DNA of 64,000 bases, taken from RHKX01 sp963745755 (lineage in GTDB: Bacteria > Actinomycetota > Thermoleophilia > Solirubrobacterales > 70-9). The stretch is from NCBI GenBank assembly GCA_963745755.1, contig CAVUYP010000001.1, positions 434,001-498,000 on the forward strand. The letters run 5' to 3'. Shown piece by piece: positions 35,091-43,411 of the stretch. Position 1 is the stretch's first letter; each line of letters opens with the position of its first letter. Under the pieces are notes generated by a model, which did not search any database, was not told where the DNA came from, and saw only the letters and a list, made by a program, of their open reading frames with translations. The position numbers and the translations under genes are program-made.

Positions 35091-36955
35091 CGGAATGCCG
35101 CACCGATTACGTCGGTGGAGCAATCGTCGAACCCGTACCGCCGGGCCGAGCGCTGCTGTTCGAGGGCGAGCATGCCGAGCAGGCGCTCGAGGTGCAGCGA
35201 CTCGTTCATGTCACCGGCGAGGCCGGCGCGGAGCCGCTGCCGGGAGAGCTCGTCGATCGGATCGAAGAGGCCGACGAAGGTGTCGAGCGCGGCGCTGTCG
35301 CCGGCCGGGCGCGGCAGTGCCCTGATCCGCGTCGCCTGGCGGGCCCGGATCGCAATGCCGGGGGCGACGAGCGTCTTCGTCGTCAGCGCCAGGCCGCCGG
35401 AGCCGGAGTCGCCGGTCTCGAACCCGCCCGCGACGAGCGCCCTGGCATCGTCGATCGCCTTCCGGCAGATCGAGTCGGCGCGGCGAACGTAGGCGTCCCG
35501 GGAGATCGATCCGGCGACCGGCTCGGCCCGATCGGACGCGGTCGTGGCCGGATCGGCCGATCCACCGCAGCCGGCGCCGAGCGTCAGCAGCGCCGCGGCG
35601 GCGGCGGCGGTGGCAAGCCGCCGGTGGCCGCTGAACCGGTCGAGGATCCGGGCGACGCCGATCGCGGCGAGGATCAGCAGGAACGGGTCGGCCGGGACCC
35701 GGTAGCGGGGCAGGCCGGCGGCGGGCAGCGCGACGAGGATCAGCGCGATCGGCACGAGCCAGAGGAACGTCGGACCGGCGGTCACGGAAGCCATTCTGCC
35801 GCGCCCGGGTGCGCCGGCGCCGCGCGAGCGAACGATCGTGGCGATCCCGACCACGGCCAGGGCCGCGGCGATCGCGAGGCCGAGCTTGTCGGCGGCGCTG
35901 CCCCGGTTGCCGATCCCGGGCTGGCTGACGACCTCCTGGTAGGCGACGACCGAGTCGCCCTGCAAATACAGCAGGCGCAGCAGGTTGTTGGCGATCGCCT
36001 CGGCGACGTAGCCGGGATGGTCGGCCATGTAGCCGGTCGCCTCAGCACGAAGGGTCGCGTCGAGGGTCGCCTCGTCGACGTCCGGCGCCCGGAACAGCGG
36101 CGCGTACTCGGGCACGATCGCCGGCGTCCGCCAGGCGGCGGTGGCCGTCGGATCGTCCCGGGAGACGTCGTTGTATGTGCCGGCGAGCCCGAAGCCGGTG
36201 CTGGTCGCGATCGGGACGAAGCGGCCGAACTCGACCGCGTTGCGGATCGCCCACGGGGCGATCACGAGCAGCGCGCAGACCGCGGCGACGGCGGGGGCGG
36301 CGAGCGCCCCGGCGCTGAGCCGGGGCCTGAGCATCCAGAGCCCGTAGAGCAGCGGCAGCAGCGCGACCACCCCCGGCCCCCGCGTCAGCGCCGCCGCCCC
36401 GGCGAGCGCCCCGGCGAGCGCCGCCCAGCCCAGCCCAGCGCTCTCGCGGAATCGCAGCACCGCGATCACCGCGGCGAGCAGCAGCGGGATGAACAGGTTC
36501 TCGGAGTAGAGCTCGGTGCTGAGCGCGATCAGCGGCGGGTAGACCGCCGCCAGGGCGGCGGCGAGCGCGGCGATCCGCGCCCCCCAGATCCGCAGCACGA
36601 GCAGATAGAGCAGCAGCACGGTGACGGCGCCGAGGATCGCGCCGAGCAGGCGTCCCGCGGTGACGCTGTCGCCGGCGACGGCGTAGACGGCCCCGAGCAC
36701 GAACGGGTAGGCGGGAGCGCGAAGGGCGCTGGGCCCGCCGCCGGGGACGTAGCCGGACTCCGGAAAGCCGTCGCCGGCGGCGATCGAGCGGGCGTGACGG
36801 TCGTAGTCGAAGGAGTCGTGGCGCGGCTCGTAGCCCGGGTCGGCGGCGATCGCGACGACGCGGATCAGCAGCGCCAGCAGCACGATCGCGACCGGCAGCG
36901 CCCACGACGAAGAAAGCCGCCCTCTCGGGCGGCTTCCCTCAACCGGTCTGCTCAT
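35087..36955 (-). CDS. GT39/ArnT-like membrane glycosyltransferase with a lipoprotein-like C-terminal region
   Basis: 622 residues. Residues about 15-450 form a polytopic mannosyl/arabinosyl-transferase-like core: first helix WALPVAIVLLALLIRVVAIA, an acidic loop with the DSFDYDRHARSIAAGDG motif, and ALRAPAYPFVLG. After the last core helix comes a second hydrophobic stretch ending in LLTLGAGCGGS, which looks like a lipoprotein signal, then about 130 residues with AYVRRADSICRKAIDDA, a region otherwise seen in separate lipoproteins. No start codon lies at the join, so one protein is encoded as given. An intrinsic-terminator-like hairpin overlaps codons about 8-14. Confidence 0.75.
   Translation of the reverse strand: MSRPVEGSRPRGRLSSSWALPVAIVLLALLIRVVAIAADPGYEPRHDSFDYDRHARSIAAGDGFPESGYVPGGGPSALRAPAYPFVLGAVYAVAGDSVTAGRLLGAILGAVTVLLLYLLVLRIWGARIAALAAALAAVYPPLIALSTELYSENLFIPLLLAAVIAVLRFRESAGLGWAALAGALAGAAALTRGPGVVALLPLLYGLWMLRPRLSAGALAAPAVAAVCALLVIAPWAIRNAVEFGRFVPIATSTGFGLAGTYNDVSRDDPTATAAWRTPAIVPEYAPLFRAPDVDEATLDATLRAEATGYMADHPGYVAEAIANNLLRLLYLQGDSVVAYQEVVSQPGIGNRGSAADKLGLAIAAALAVVGIATIVRSRGAGAPGRGRMASVTAGPTFLWLVPIALILVALPAAGLPRYRVPADPFLLILAAIGVARILDRFSGHRRLATAAAAAALLTLGAGCGGSADPATTASDRAEPVAGSISRDAYVRRADSICRKAIDDARALVAGGFETGDSGSGGLALTTKTLVAPGIAIRARQATRIRALPRPAGDSAALDTFVGLFDPIDELSRQRLRAGLAGDMNESLHLERLLGMLALEQQRSARRYGFDDCSTDVIGAAFR
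36914..36935 (-). terminator. Intrinsic-terminator-like hairpin inside the 5' end of the GT39 gene
   Basis: On the minus strand AAGCCGCCC-GAGA-GGGCGGCTT forms a perfect 9-bp stem with a GNRA-type loop, followed by TCTT. It lies 27-48 bases beyond the stop of the secreted coiled-coil gene and within the first codons of the GT39 gene. Confidence 0.7.
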
Positions 36956-36961
36956 CGCGCC

Positions 36962-37558
36962 TCAGGGCGAGATGCACGCCACGTTCGCCTGGATCGACCA
37001 GTTCGACGCCGTGCCGGCACCGATCTCGACCGCTCGCGCCGTCCACGCGTTCAGGTACTGACTGCTCAGCACCGGTGTGACCGCGCCCTCGGCGCCGTTG
37101 ATCGCGAATCCGCCCCCGGTGATCTGGGAGCCGGTCGGGCAGGTCGCGAAGACGAGCTTCGAGCTGGTGCTGTCGCTCGGGCTGCTGTCCCCGAAGACCG
37201 CGTCGACCGAGCCGAACTTCGAGTTGGCGGTGGACTGGGCGGCGTCGGCGGAGGCCTGGGCGTTGTCGGCGCTGGTCTGCGCCTGCCCGGCCGCCGTCTG
37301 GGCGGCGTTGGCCGTCGCCTGGGCGTTGTCGGCGGAGGACTGGGCCCCGTCGGCGGTGATCTGAGCGTTGTCGGCGCTCTTCTGCGCCTGTTTCGCCTTC
37401 TTGTTGGCCTCGCGTGCCTTCTTGAGCGCCTTCTTGGCGGTGCTCTTGGCGCTTGCGAACGTATCCGCGACGGGGTTGTCGGGACCACCGAAGGCCGGCA
37501 CTGCCAGGCTGGCAGCGAGCAGCATGGTCAACCCAAACAACACGTATCGCCTTCTCAT
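36962..37558 (-). CDS. Secreted Ala-rich coiled-coil protein
   Basis: 198 residues. A signal peptide (YVLFGLTMLLAASLAVPAFG) is followed by a Lys/Ala helix and about ten copies of a seven-residue unit of the form A-D/A-x-A-Q-x-S/T (for example SADNAQ, TADGAQ, ATANAAQ), predicted to form a long coiled coil. The C-terminal about 75 residues form a compact domain with two Cys (FATCPTGSQITGGGFA and QANVACISP), seen in other exported proteins of this lineage. Function unknown; a surface or stalk role is possible. A terminator-like hairpin follows in the next gene. Confidence 0.7.
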   Translation of the reverse strand: MRRRYVLFGLTMLLAASLAVPAFGGPDNPVADTFASAKSTAKKALKKAREANKKAKQAQKSADNAQITADGAQSSADNAQATANAAQTAAGQAQTSADNAQASADAAQSTANSKFGSVDAVFGDSSPSDSTSSKLVFATCPTGSQITGGGFAINGAEGAVTPVLSSQYLNAWTARAVEIGAGTASNWSIQANVACISP

Positions 37559-37652
37559 TCGTTCCTCCCAAGTTGCTGACGACGAGACTCGCTGCCATCA
37601 GACCACAGACGCTTCCGGAATTCAACCCCGATTCTCGGCGCACCGGAAACGC

Positions 37653-38306
37653 TCAGCCGGAGCCGACCGGCGTCAGTGTCAGCTGCGAGCAGCGGCGCAG
37701 GCCGAGGTCGGAGATCGCGGCCTCGAGGGCGACGCTCGCCTCGTCGGTCGCGGCGGCCTGCCGGGCGACGTCCCGCGGCGAGCCCTGCCGGGTCTGTCTG
37801 GCGAGCCCGCCGAGCTCGATGATCAGTCCGAGCATGGCGTCGTCGAGGCTCGCCGCCGCGGTCGCGTGGCCGGGCGTCGGCTCGAGGCCGACGTAGGCGG
37901 CGCGCCAGTCGGCGACGGCTTCGAGGACCGAGCCGGCGAACCGCTCCTGCGCCCCCGGCTTGGGGTCTGTTGCGGCGACCCGCCCGGCGGCGGCGACGAG
38001 CCGCTTCGCCGCCACGCACTGCCCGTCGGCGGCGCGCGTGAACGCGTCCTGGGACGGGGCGTCGTCGGGGGTGTCGAGAAGGATGAAGGCGACCACCGCG
38101 ACGAGGGCCGCCGCCGCCGTCCCGGCGGCCAGCAGGCGCTCGCGGCGGGAGCGGCCGGCCAGGGCCGCAAGGCGCTGCCACCAGCCCCGGCGCGGCGGCG
38201 GCGGCTCGCCGCCGGGCTTCGTCTCGGGCTCGGCCACCGGCGTGCCGCAGCTCGGGCAGAAACGCGACCCGTCGCGGATCTCGGCCCCGCAGTTCTCGCA
38301 GAACAT
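37653..38306 (-). CDS. Zinc-ribbon, single-membrane-helix protein
   Basis: 217 residues. The N-terminus is a double-CxxC zinc ribbon (CENCGAEIRDGSRFCPSCG). After a Pro-rich linker there is one membrane helix (LLAAGTAAAALVAVVAFILL, residues about 58-77) and an Ala-rich helical external domain with single Cys residues near 97 and 206. The general plan, cytoplasmic zinc ribbon plus exported domain, is common in actinobacteria but I do not recognise a specific family. TAGCTT lies 8 bases before the ATG. Confidence 0.65.
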   Translation of the reverse strand: MFCENCGAEIRDGSRFCPSCGTPVAEPETKPGGEPPPPRRGWWQRLAALAGRSRRERLLAAGTAAAALVAVVAFILLDTPDDAPSQDAFTRAADGQCVAAKRLVAAAGRVAATDPKPGAQERFAGSVLEAVADWRAAYVGLEPTPGHATAAASLDDAMLGLIIELGGLARQTRQGSPRDVARQAAATDEASVALEAAISDLGLRRCSQLTLTPVGSG

Positions 38307-38344
38307 CGTCGCGGAAGCTAGCCGAAAGATCGGAATTCCACTGC

Positions 38345-38350
38345 TACTGT
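38345..38350 (+). promoter_or_regulatory. Leaderless -10 box (TACTGT) of the triple-repeat lipoprotein gene
   Basis: TACTGT is followed by 7 bases and the GTG start at 38358; no ribosome-binding site is visible. Confidence 0.5.
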
Positions 38351-38357
38351 CGAATTC

Positions 38358-38918
38358 GTGATTTCCGCCGACCGGCTGCGCCGGCTGCTCCCGGGGGCGA
38401 TGACGGTACTCGTCGTCGCGCTGCTCGGCGCGGCGGAGCTGAGCGGATGTGGGGACGACGGCGAGCCGGCGACGGCGTCCGCGACCACGACCGCGACGAC
38501 GACCGCCGCGGCGCCGGCGACGACGACGTCGGCGCAGTCGGGCGCCGGCGGCGGCGAGGGCGGCGCCGGCGGCGATGCATCGCCCGGCGCCGGCGCCGCG
38601 ACCACCGCCGGTTCGGAGCCGAGCGACGCCGGGACCCCGGGGAGCGCCCCCGATCCCGCCCCCGCCCCGGCCTGCCCGGCCGGGCTGAGCGCCGACGATT
38701 GCGCGGCGCTCGCCGACGCGATCTCGGGGTCGACCGGCAAGCCGGCGAAGCGCCGCTGCCCGGCGTCGCTGTCACGGCGCGACTGCCGCGATCTCGGCGC
38801 AGCGATCGCGGCTGCGACGGGCCGGGCCGGGACCGGTGGCGGGCGCCCGGGCTGTCCAGACGTGCTGAGCCGCCGCGAGTGCGAGGCGCTGGCAGCGGCC
38901 TACCGGGCCGCCCGTTAG
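38358..38918 (+). CDS. Lipoprotein with three CPxxLSxxxC repeats
   Basis: 186 residues, unrecognised family. An N-terminal signal (AMTVLVVALLGAAELSGC) ends in a lipobox-like LSGC. A long Ala/Thr/Gly/Pro linker (residues about 30-105) follows. The C-terminal part holds three tandem units of about 25-35 residues, each starting with a Cys pair: CPAGLSADDCAAL, CPASLSRRDCRDL and CPDVLSRRECEAL, each followed by an Ala-rich helix. The Cys spacing is identical (C-x8-C), suggesting a disulfide-stapled helical repeat outside the membrane. It ends overlapping the convergent dut stop. Confidence 0.65.
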   Translation: MISADRLRRLLPGAMTVLVVALLGAAELSGCGDDGEPATASATTTATTTAAAPATTTSAQSGAGGGEGGAGGDASPGAGAATTAGSEPSDAGTPGSAPDPAPAPACPAGLSADDCAALADAISGSTGKPAKRRCPASLSRRDCRDLGAAIAAATGRAGTGGGRPGCPDVLSRRECEALAAAYRAAR

Positions 38919-39349
38919 GCGACGCCGCTGGATCCGAAGCCGCGCTCGCCGCGCTCGCTCGAGCCGAGCTCGGCGGCCTCGACCGCTGCCAGCGCCGCGA
39001 ACGGGACGACGAGCAGCTGTGCGATCCGGTCGCCCCGTTCGATCTCGAAGGCGCTCTCGCGGTCGGTGTTGAGCAGCAGCACGCGGAGCTCGCCCCGGTA
39101 ACCGGAGTCGACCAGCCCGGGGGCATTGACCATCGAGATGCCGTGCCGGATCGCCAGGCCCGAGCGAGGCAGGACCAGGCCCGCATGCCCGGCCGGGATC
39201 TCGACCGCGATCCCGGTGCCGATCGAGGCGCGCTCGCCGGCGGCGAGCAGGGCCGGCTCCGCGGCGCGGAGATCGAGGCCGGCGTCGCCGTCGTTGGCCC
39301 GGCTGGGCACGGTCGCCCCGGGCTCGAGCAGGCGCGTCTTCAGCTCCAC
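38915..39349 (-). CDS. dut: Deoxyuridine 5'-triphosphate nucleotidohydrolase
   Basis: 144 residues, trimeric dUTPase type. All five motifs are present: DAGLDLRA, LVLPRSGLAI, GLVDSGYRGEL, GDRIAQLLV and the C-terminal RGFGSSGVA. It removes dUTP and provides dUMP for thymidylate synthesis. It begins 4 bases after the hflX stop and is probably co-transcribed with it. Confidence 0.96.
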   Translation of the reverse strand: MELKTRLLEPGATVPSRANDGDAGLDLRAAEPALLAAGERASIGTGIAVEIPAGHAGLVLPRSGLAIRHGISMVNAPGLVDSGYRGELRVLLLNTDRESAFEIERGDRIAQLLVVPFAALAAVEAAELGSSERGERGFGSSGVA

Positions 39350-39353
39350 TGCT

Positions 39354-40697
39354 TCAGGCGGCCGATCTGCCGTCGACCGCGTACTCGCTGAAGCGGTGCG
39401 AGAGGCTGCGTGGCACCCGCGCCTTGACGAGGACGCCGTCCTCGCGGTCCTCGCGCTCGACCTGTCCGGCCAGCTCGTGGAGCTCGTTCAGGGTTCTGCC
39501 GTCGCCGTAGGGAATCAGCAGCTCGACCGGCACCAGGGTTCGCGCGAAGGCGGCCTCGACCTCGTCGAGGAGCTCGTCGATCCCCTCGCCTCGGGCGGCG
39601 GAGACGCCGACGGCGTCGCGCTGGCCGACGAGCAGGTCGCGGCGCGCGTCGTCGTCGAGGAGGTCGATCTTGTTGAACGCGACGATCCGCGGCGTGTCGC
39701 CGGCGCCGATCTCGTCGAGCACGGAGTCGACGGCTCCGATCGCCGCCGCCCGCGACGCCGGCGCCTCGGAGCCGTCGACGACGTGGATGATCAGGTCGGC
39801 GAGGGTGGTCTCCTCCAGGGTCGCCTTGAAAGCGTCGACGAGCTGATGGGGAAGCTTGCGGATGAACCCGACCGTGTCGGTGAGCAGGTACTTGCGGCCG
39901 CCGTGCTCGAACGAGCGGGTCGTCGGGTCGAGGGTGTGGAAGAGCCGGTCGCCGACCCCCACCCCGGCGCCGGTGATCGCGTTGAGCAGCGTCGACTTGC
40001 CGGCGTTCGTGTAGCCGGCGAGCGCCACCGTCGGAATCGCCGCTCGCTCGCGCTCGGCCCGCATCGTCTCGCGGCTGCGCTCGACGACGCGGAGCTCGCG
40101 CCGCAGCGCCGAGATCCGGTCGCGGGCGAGGCGGCGATCGGTCTCGATCTGCGACTCGCCCGGACCGCGGGTGCCGATGCCGCCGTCCATACGACCGGCG
40201 CCGAGCCGCTCCAGGTGGGTCCAGAGGCCGCGCATCCGGGCGAGGTTGTACTCGAGCTGGGCGAGCTCGACCTGGAGCTTGCCGGCGGCGCTGTGGGCAT
40301 GGTCGGCGAAGATGTCGAGGATCACAGCGGTCCGGTCGATCACCGGCACCCCGAGCGCCGCCTCGAGGTTGCGCTCCTGGCGGGGCGCCAGTTCGTCGTC
40401 GCAGGCAACGAGATTGGCGCCGCGGCGACCGATCTCGGCCTTCAGCTCGTCGAGCTTGCCACGGCCGAAGTACCGGTCCGGGTCCGGCTCGGCGCGATGC
40501 TGGACCATGCGGCTCTCGGTGGCGACGCCGGCCGTCCGCAGCAGCTCGCTGAGCTCATCGAGCTCGACGTCCTCGCCTGGGGTGCCGCGGACGACGCCGA
40601 TCGCCACGGCGCGCTGGCGCGCCCGCGGGTTGCGGACGCCCGTCTCGGCCGGAGCACGGCCGGCCTGGGATCGGTTGCTGTTGCCGTCGGCGGCCAT
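39354..40697 (-). CDS. hflX: GTPase HflX
   Basis: 447 residues, ribosome-associated GTPase that splits stalled ribosomes. The N-terminal HflX domain has DPDRYFGRGKLDELKAEI and LAPRQERNLEAALGVPVIDR. The middle shows GGIGTRGPGESQIETDRR. G-motifs are GYTNAGKST (G1), LLTDTVGFI (G3) and FNKIDLL (G4). ATG 40697 is chosen; TACACT lies 8 bases upstream. The upstream extension of the frame is not conserved-looking. Confidence 0.96.
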   Translation of the reverse strand: MAADGNSNRSQAGRAPAETGVRNPRARQRAVAIGVVRGTPGEDVELDELSELLRTAGVATESRMVQHRAEPDPDRYFGRGKLDELKAEIGRRGANLVACDDELAPRQERNLEAALGVPVIDRTAVILDIFADHAHSAAGKLQVELAQLEYNLARMRGLWTHLERLGAGRMDGGIGTRGPGESQIETDRRLARDRISALRRELRVVERSRETMRAERERAAIPTVALAGYTNAGKSTLLNAITGAGVGVGDRLFHTLDPTTRSFEHGGRKYLLTDTVGFIRKLPHQLVDAFKATLEETTLADLIIHVVDGSEAPASRAAAIGAVDSVLDEIGAGDTPRIVAFNKIDLLDDDARRDLLVGQRDAVGVSAARGEGIDELLDEVEAAFARTLVPVELLIPYGDGRTLNELHELAGQVEREDREDGVLVKARVPRSLSHRFSEYAVDGRSAA

Positions 40698-40807
40698 CAC
40701 ACCGAAGTGTAGGAGCAGGCTCCGATTGTGGATCGGGTGAGGGCCGAAATCCCGACCGTCGCGGTGGGGCCGAGAACCGCAATGACCGGCGACGGACCGG
40801 GTCGCGC

Positions 40808-42146
40808 TCAGACCGCGCCGACCGCGAACAGCTTCCACTCCCCGGGGACGCCCTTCAGGGAGTGCGAGCCCCGATCCTCGAACTCGATCCCCGAGCCGAC
40901 GACGAGATCGCGGACCGTCGATGAGGCGAGCACCTCGCCGGCGCTGCCGAGGGCGCCGATCCGGGCGCCGATGTGGACGGCCATGCCGCCGACGTCGGAT
41001 CCGATCACCTCGACTTCGCCGGTGTGCAGCCCGGCCCGCAGGCGGATGCCGAGGTCGACGACCCGCTCGCCGAGCTCGGTCGCGCAGCGGACCGCGCGCG
41101 CCGGCCCGTCGAAGGTCGCCAGGAAGCCGTCGCCGGTGCTCTTGACGGCGACGCCGCCGTAGGCACCGACGAGCTCGCGGGTGATCCGGTCGTGGTGTTC
41201 GAGCAGGTCGCGCCAGCTGCGGTCGCCGCGCTCCGCAGCGAGCTCAGTCGAGCCGACGATGTCGGTGAACAGCACCGTCGCCAGGGCGCGTTCGTCACGG
41301 CGGACGGCGACGGCACCGGTTACGAAGCGCTCAACCGCCTCCATGTAGGCATCGAAGCCGTCGCCGAAGGAGATCGCATCGCGGCCGGGCAGCTCGACGA
41401 GATCGGCGTCGGGGATGTGCTCGGCGAAGTAGCGGGCGTGGCGCGAGTCCATCGACCGGGCCAGCGGCCGGTCGAGGATCAGGCTCGGCGCCTGGACCCG
41501 CGGCAGGATCTCGCGGACGTCCATCTGCGCGATCAGGTCCATCCGCTTCTCGATCGTCCCCGGCGAGGCGGAGAGCCGCTCCCAGCGCCCCCACCACTCG
41601 AGGAAGTCGCTGCTGCCGGCGAGGACCGGCGAGGCGGTGATCCCGTTCTCGCCGGTGCCCCAGCGAGCGAGCATCGGTTGGACGAAGTCGCGGTTGCGGG
41701 TCTCGAGGTCCTCCCAGGCCCAGTCGTAGCCCGGCGCAGCGGTCATCCGTGCCATCGGGTGCATGAGGATCAGATGGCTGACCCGCTCCGGGTGGGTGGC
41801 GGCGAAGACGACGGCGAGCATCGCCGCCTCGGCCTGTGCCTCGATCACGACCCGGTCGGACCCGCAGGCGTCGAGGACGGCGTTGACGTCGGCCATCTGC
41901 TCCTCGAGCGTCGCCGGCACGTCGACCGGGTCGGAGAGCCCGGCGCCGCGGCGGTCGAACGAGATCAATCTGCGAGTGCTTGGTGAAGCCCTCGACCATC
42001 CGCCGCGCCGGCGGCACGCCGAGCATCTCGATCGTGCCGAGGCTCGGCAGGACGATCAGGTAGTCCTGCGCGCCGGCACCCGCGGTGCGGAAGGCGATGT
42101 ACCGGCCGTCCCCGCTGCGGACGTATCTGACCGGTGACGCATTCAT
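40808..42146 (-). CDS. Class III adenylate/guanylate cyclase fused to a degenerate alpha/beta-hydrolase domain (one frame break near 41970)
   Basis: About 446 residues after correction. Residues 1-270 are an alpha/beta-hydrolase fold (ISFDRRGAGLSDP; FAATHPERVSHLIL), but the nucleophile elbow, normally GxSxG, reads IEAQAEAAM, so the Ser is missing. The C-terminal cyclase domain has metal-binding LFTDIVGSTELA and STGDGFLATFDG plus GLHTGEVEVIG. The plan resembles mycobacterial Rv1900c. One extra base near 41970 separates the first 60 residues from the rest; ATG 42146 is chosen, 7 bases after the aminotransferase stop. cAMP production regulated by the pseudo-hydrolase domain is inferred. Confidence 0.85.
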
Positions 42147-42152
42147 CGTCAA

Positions 42153-43322
42153 TCAGCTCAGATGTTCGCGCATTCGCTCGACGGCCTCGGTGAGGCGCTC
42201 GTCGGGGGTGGTCAGCGAGATCCGGAAGAAGCCCTCGCCGCTGGGCCCGTACATCGACCCGGGCGAGATCACCACCGCGGCCTGCTCGAGGACGTGCTCG
42301 CAGAAGGAGGTCGAGGTGTAGCCCTCGGGGACCGGCGCCCAGACGTAGATCGTCCCGCGCGGCGCGGTGACGTCGACGCCGATCTCGGCGAGCGCGGTGA
42401 CGACGAGGTCACGGCGCCGCGCGTAGATCGCGTTCATCTCCTCGAGCGACTGCGGCGGCCCCTGCAGCGCCGCGACTGCGGCGAGCTGGACGGCCTCGAA
42501 GAGCCCCGAGTCGACGTTGGTCTTGAGCCGCCAGTAGGTCGCGATCGCGTCGGCGTTGCCGAGGATCGCGGCGCAGCGCCAGCCGGTCATGTTGTAGCCC
42601 TTCGAGAGGCTGAAGACCTCGACCCCGACCTGCTTGGCGCCCGGCGTCTGCAGGAAGCTCGGCGCGACGTAGCCGTCGTAGGTCGTCTCCGAGTAGGCGT
42701 TGTCGTGGACGACGAGGATCTCGTGCTCGCGGGCGAGCTCGACGACCCGCTCGAAGAGGCCGTCGGGGACGACCGCGCCGGTCGGGTTGTTCGGATAGTT
42801 GAGGAACAGCAGGCGCGCCCGGCGCAGCGCGTCAGCGTCGATCGCCTCGAGGTCCGGCGCGAAACCGAGCTCGGGAACGAGCGGCAGCACCACGACCTCG
42901 GCTCCGGCCAGGACCGGCCCGCCCGTGTAGACCGGGTAGCCGGGATCGGACGCGAGCGCCACGTCGCCGGGATCGAGGAATGCGAAGCAGAGGTTGTAGA
43001 TGCACTCCTTGGCGCCGATCGCCGGGATCACCTCCGACGCCGGGTCGATCTCGACCCCGAACCGCTCGCCGTAGAAGGCCGCGAATGCCTCCCGGAACTC
43101 GGTGCGACCCCGATTCGACGGGTACTTCTGGTTGTCGCTGTCCGCCACCGCCTCCTGCATCGCCGCGACGACGTGCGGGTAGGTCGGCATGTCGGGGTCG
43201 CCGATCCCGAGGCTGATCACGTCGATGCCGGCCTCGCGCTTGTCGGCGACCTTGCGCTCGAGCTCGGCGAACATGTAGGGCGGGATCGCGTCGAGGCGCT
43301 TCGATGGATCGGTCAGGGCCAA
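42153..43322 (-). CDS. dapL: LL-diaminopimelate aminotransferase-like class I aminotransferase
   Basis: 389 residues, PLP-dependent fold type I. The Schiff-base Lys241 is in FSLSKGYNMTGW; other PLP contacts are in NYPNNPTGAVVP and VVHDNAYSETTYDG. The N-terminus PPYMFAELERKVADKREAGI and the ISLGIGDPDMPTYPH block resemble DapL/MJ1391-type enzymes. With dapA and dapF in the same window, a direct aminotransferase route to LL-diaminopimelate is plausible, but related aminotransferases with other substrates cannot be excluded. The start is TTG 43322 with AAAGGA 11 bases upstream. Confidence 0.78.
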   Translation of the reverse strand: MALTDPSKRLDAIPPYMFAELERKVADKREAGIDVISLGIGDPDMPTYPHVVAAMQEAVADSDNQKYPSNRGRTEFREAFAAFYGERFGVEIDPASEVIPAIGAKECIYNLCFAFLDPGDVALASDPGYPVYTGGPVLAGAEVVVLPLVPELGFAPDLEAIDADALRRARLLFLNYPNNPTGAVVPDGLFERVVELAREHEILVVHDNAYSETTYDGYVAPSFLQTPGAKQVGVEVFSLSKGYNMTGWRCAAILGNADAIATYWRLKTNVDSGLFEAVQLAAVAALQGPPQSLEEMNAIYARRRDLVVTALAEIGVDVTAPRGTIYVWAPVPEGYTSTSFCEHVLEQAAVVISPGSMYGPSGEGFFRISLTTPDERLTEAVERMREHLS

Positions 43323-43411
43323 GTTTTCGTGAATCCTTTCGGCGTCGTCGGCGGGGCGGCGACCCAGGCTATCTAGGCTTGCTTTCCGATGAGCGCGACC
43401 GAGGGAGCCCG

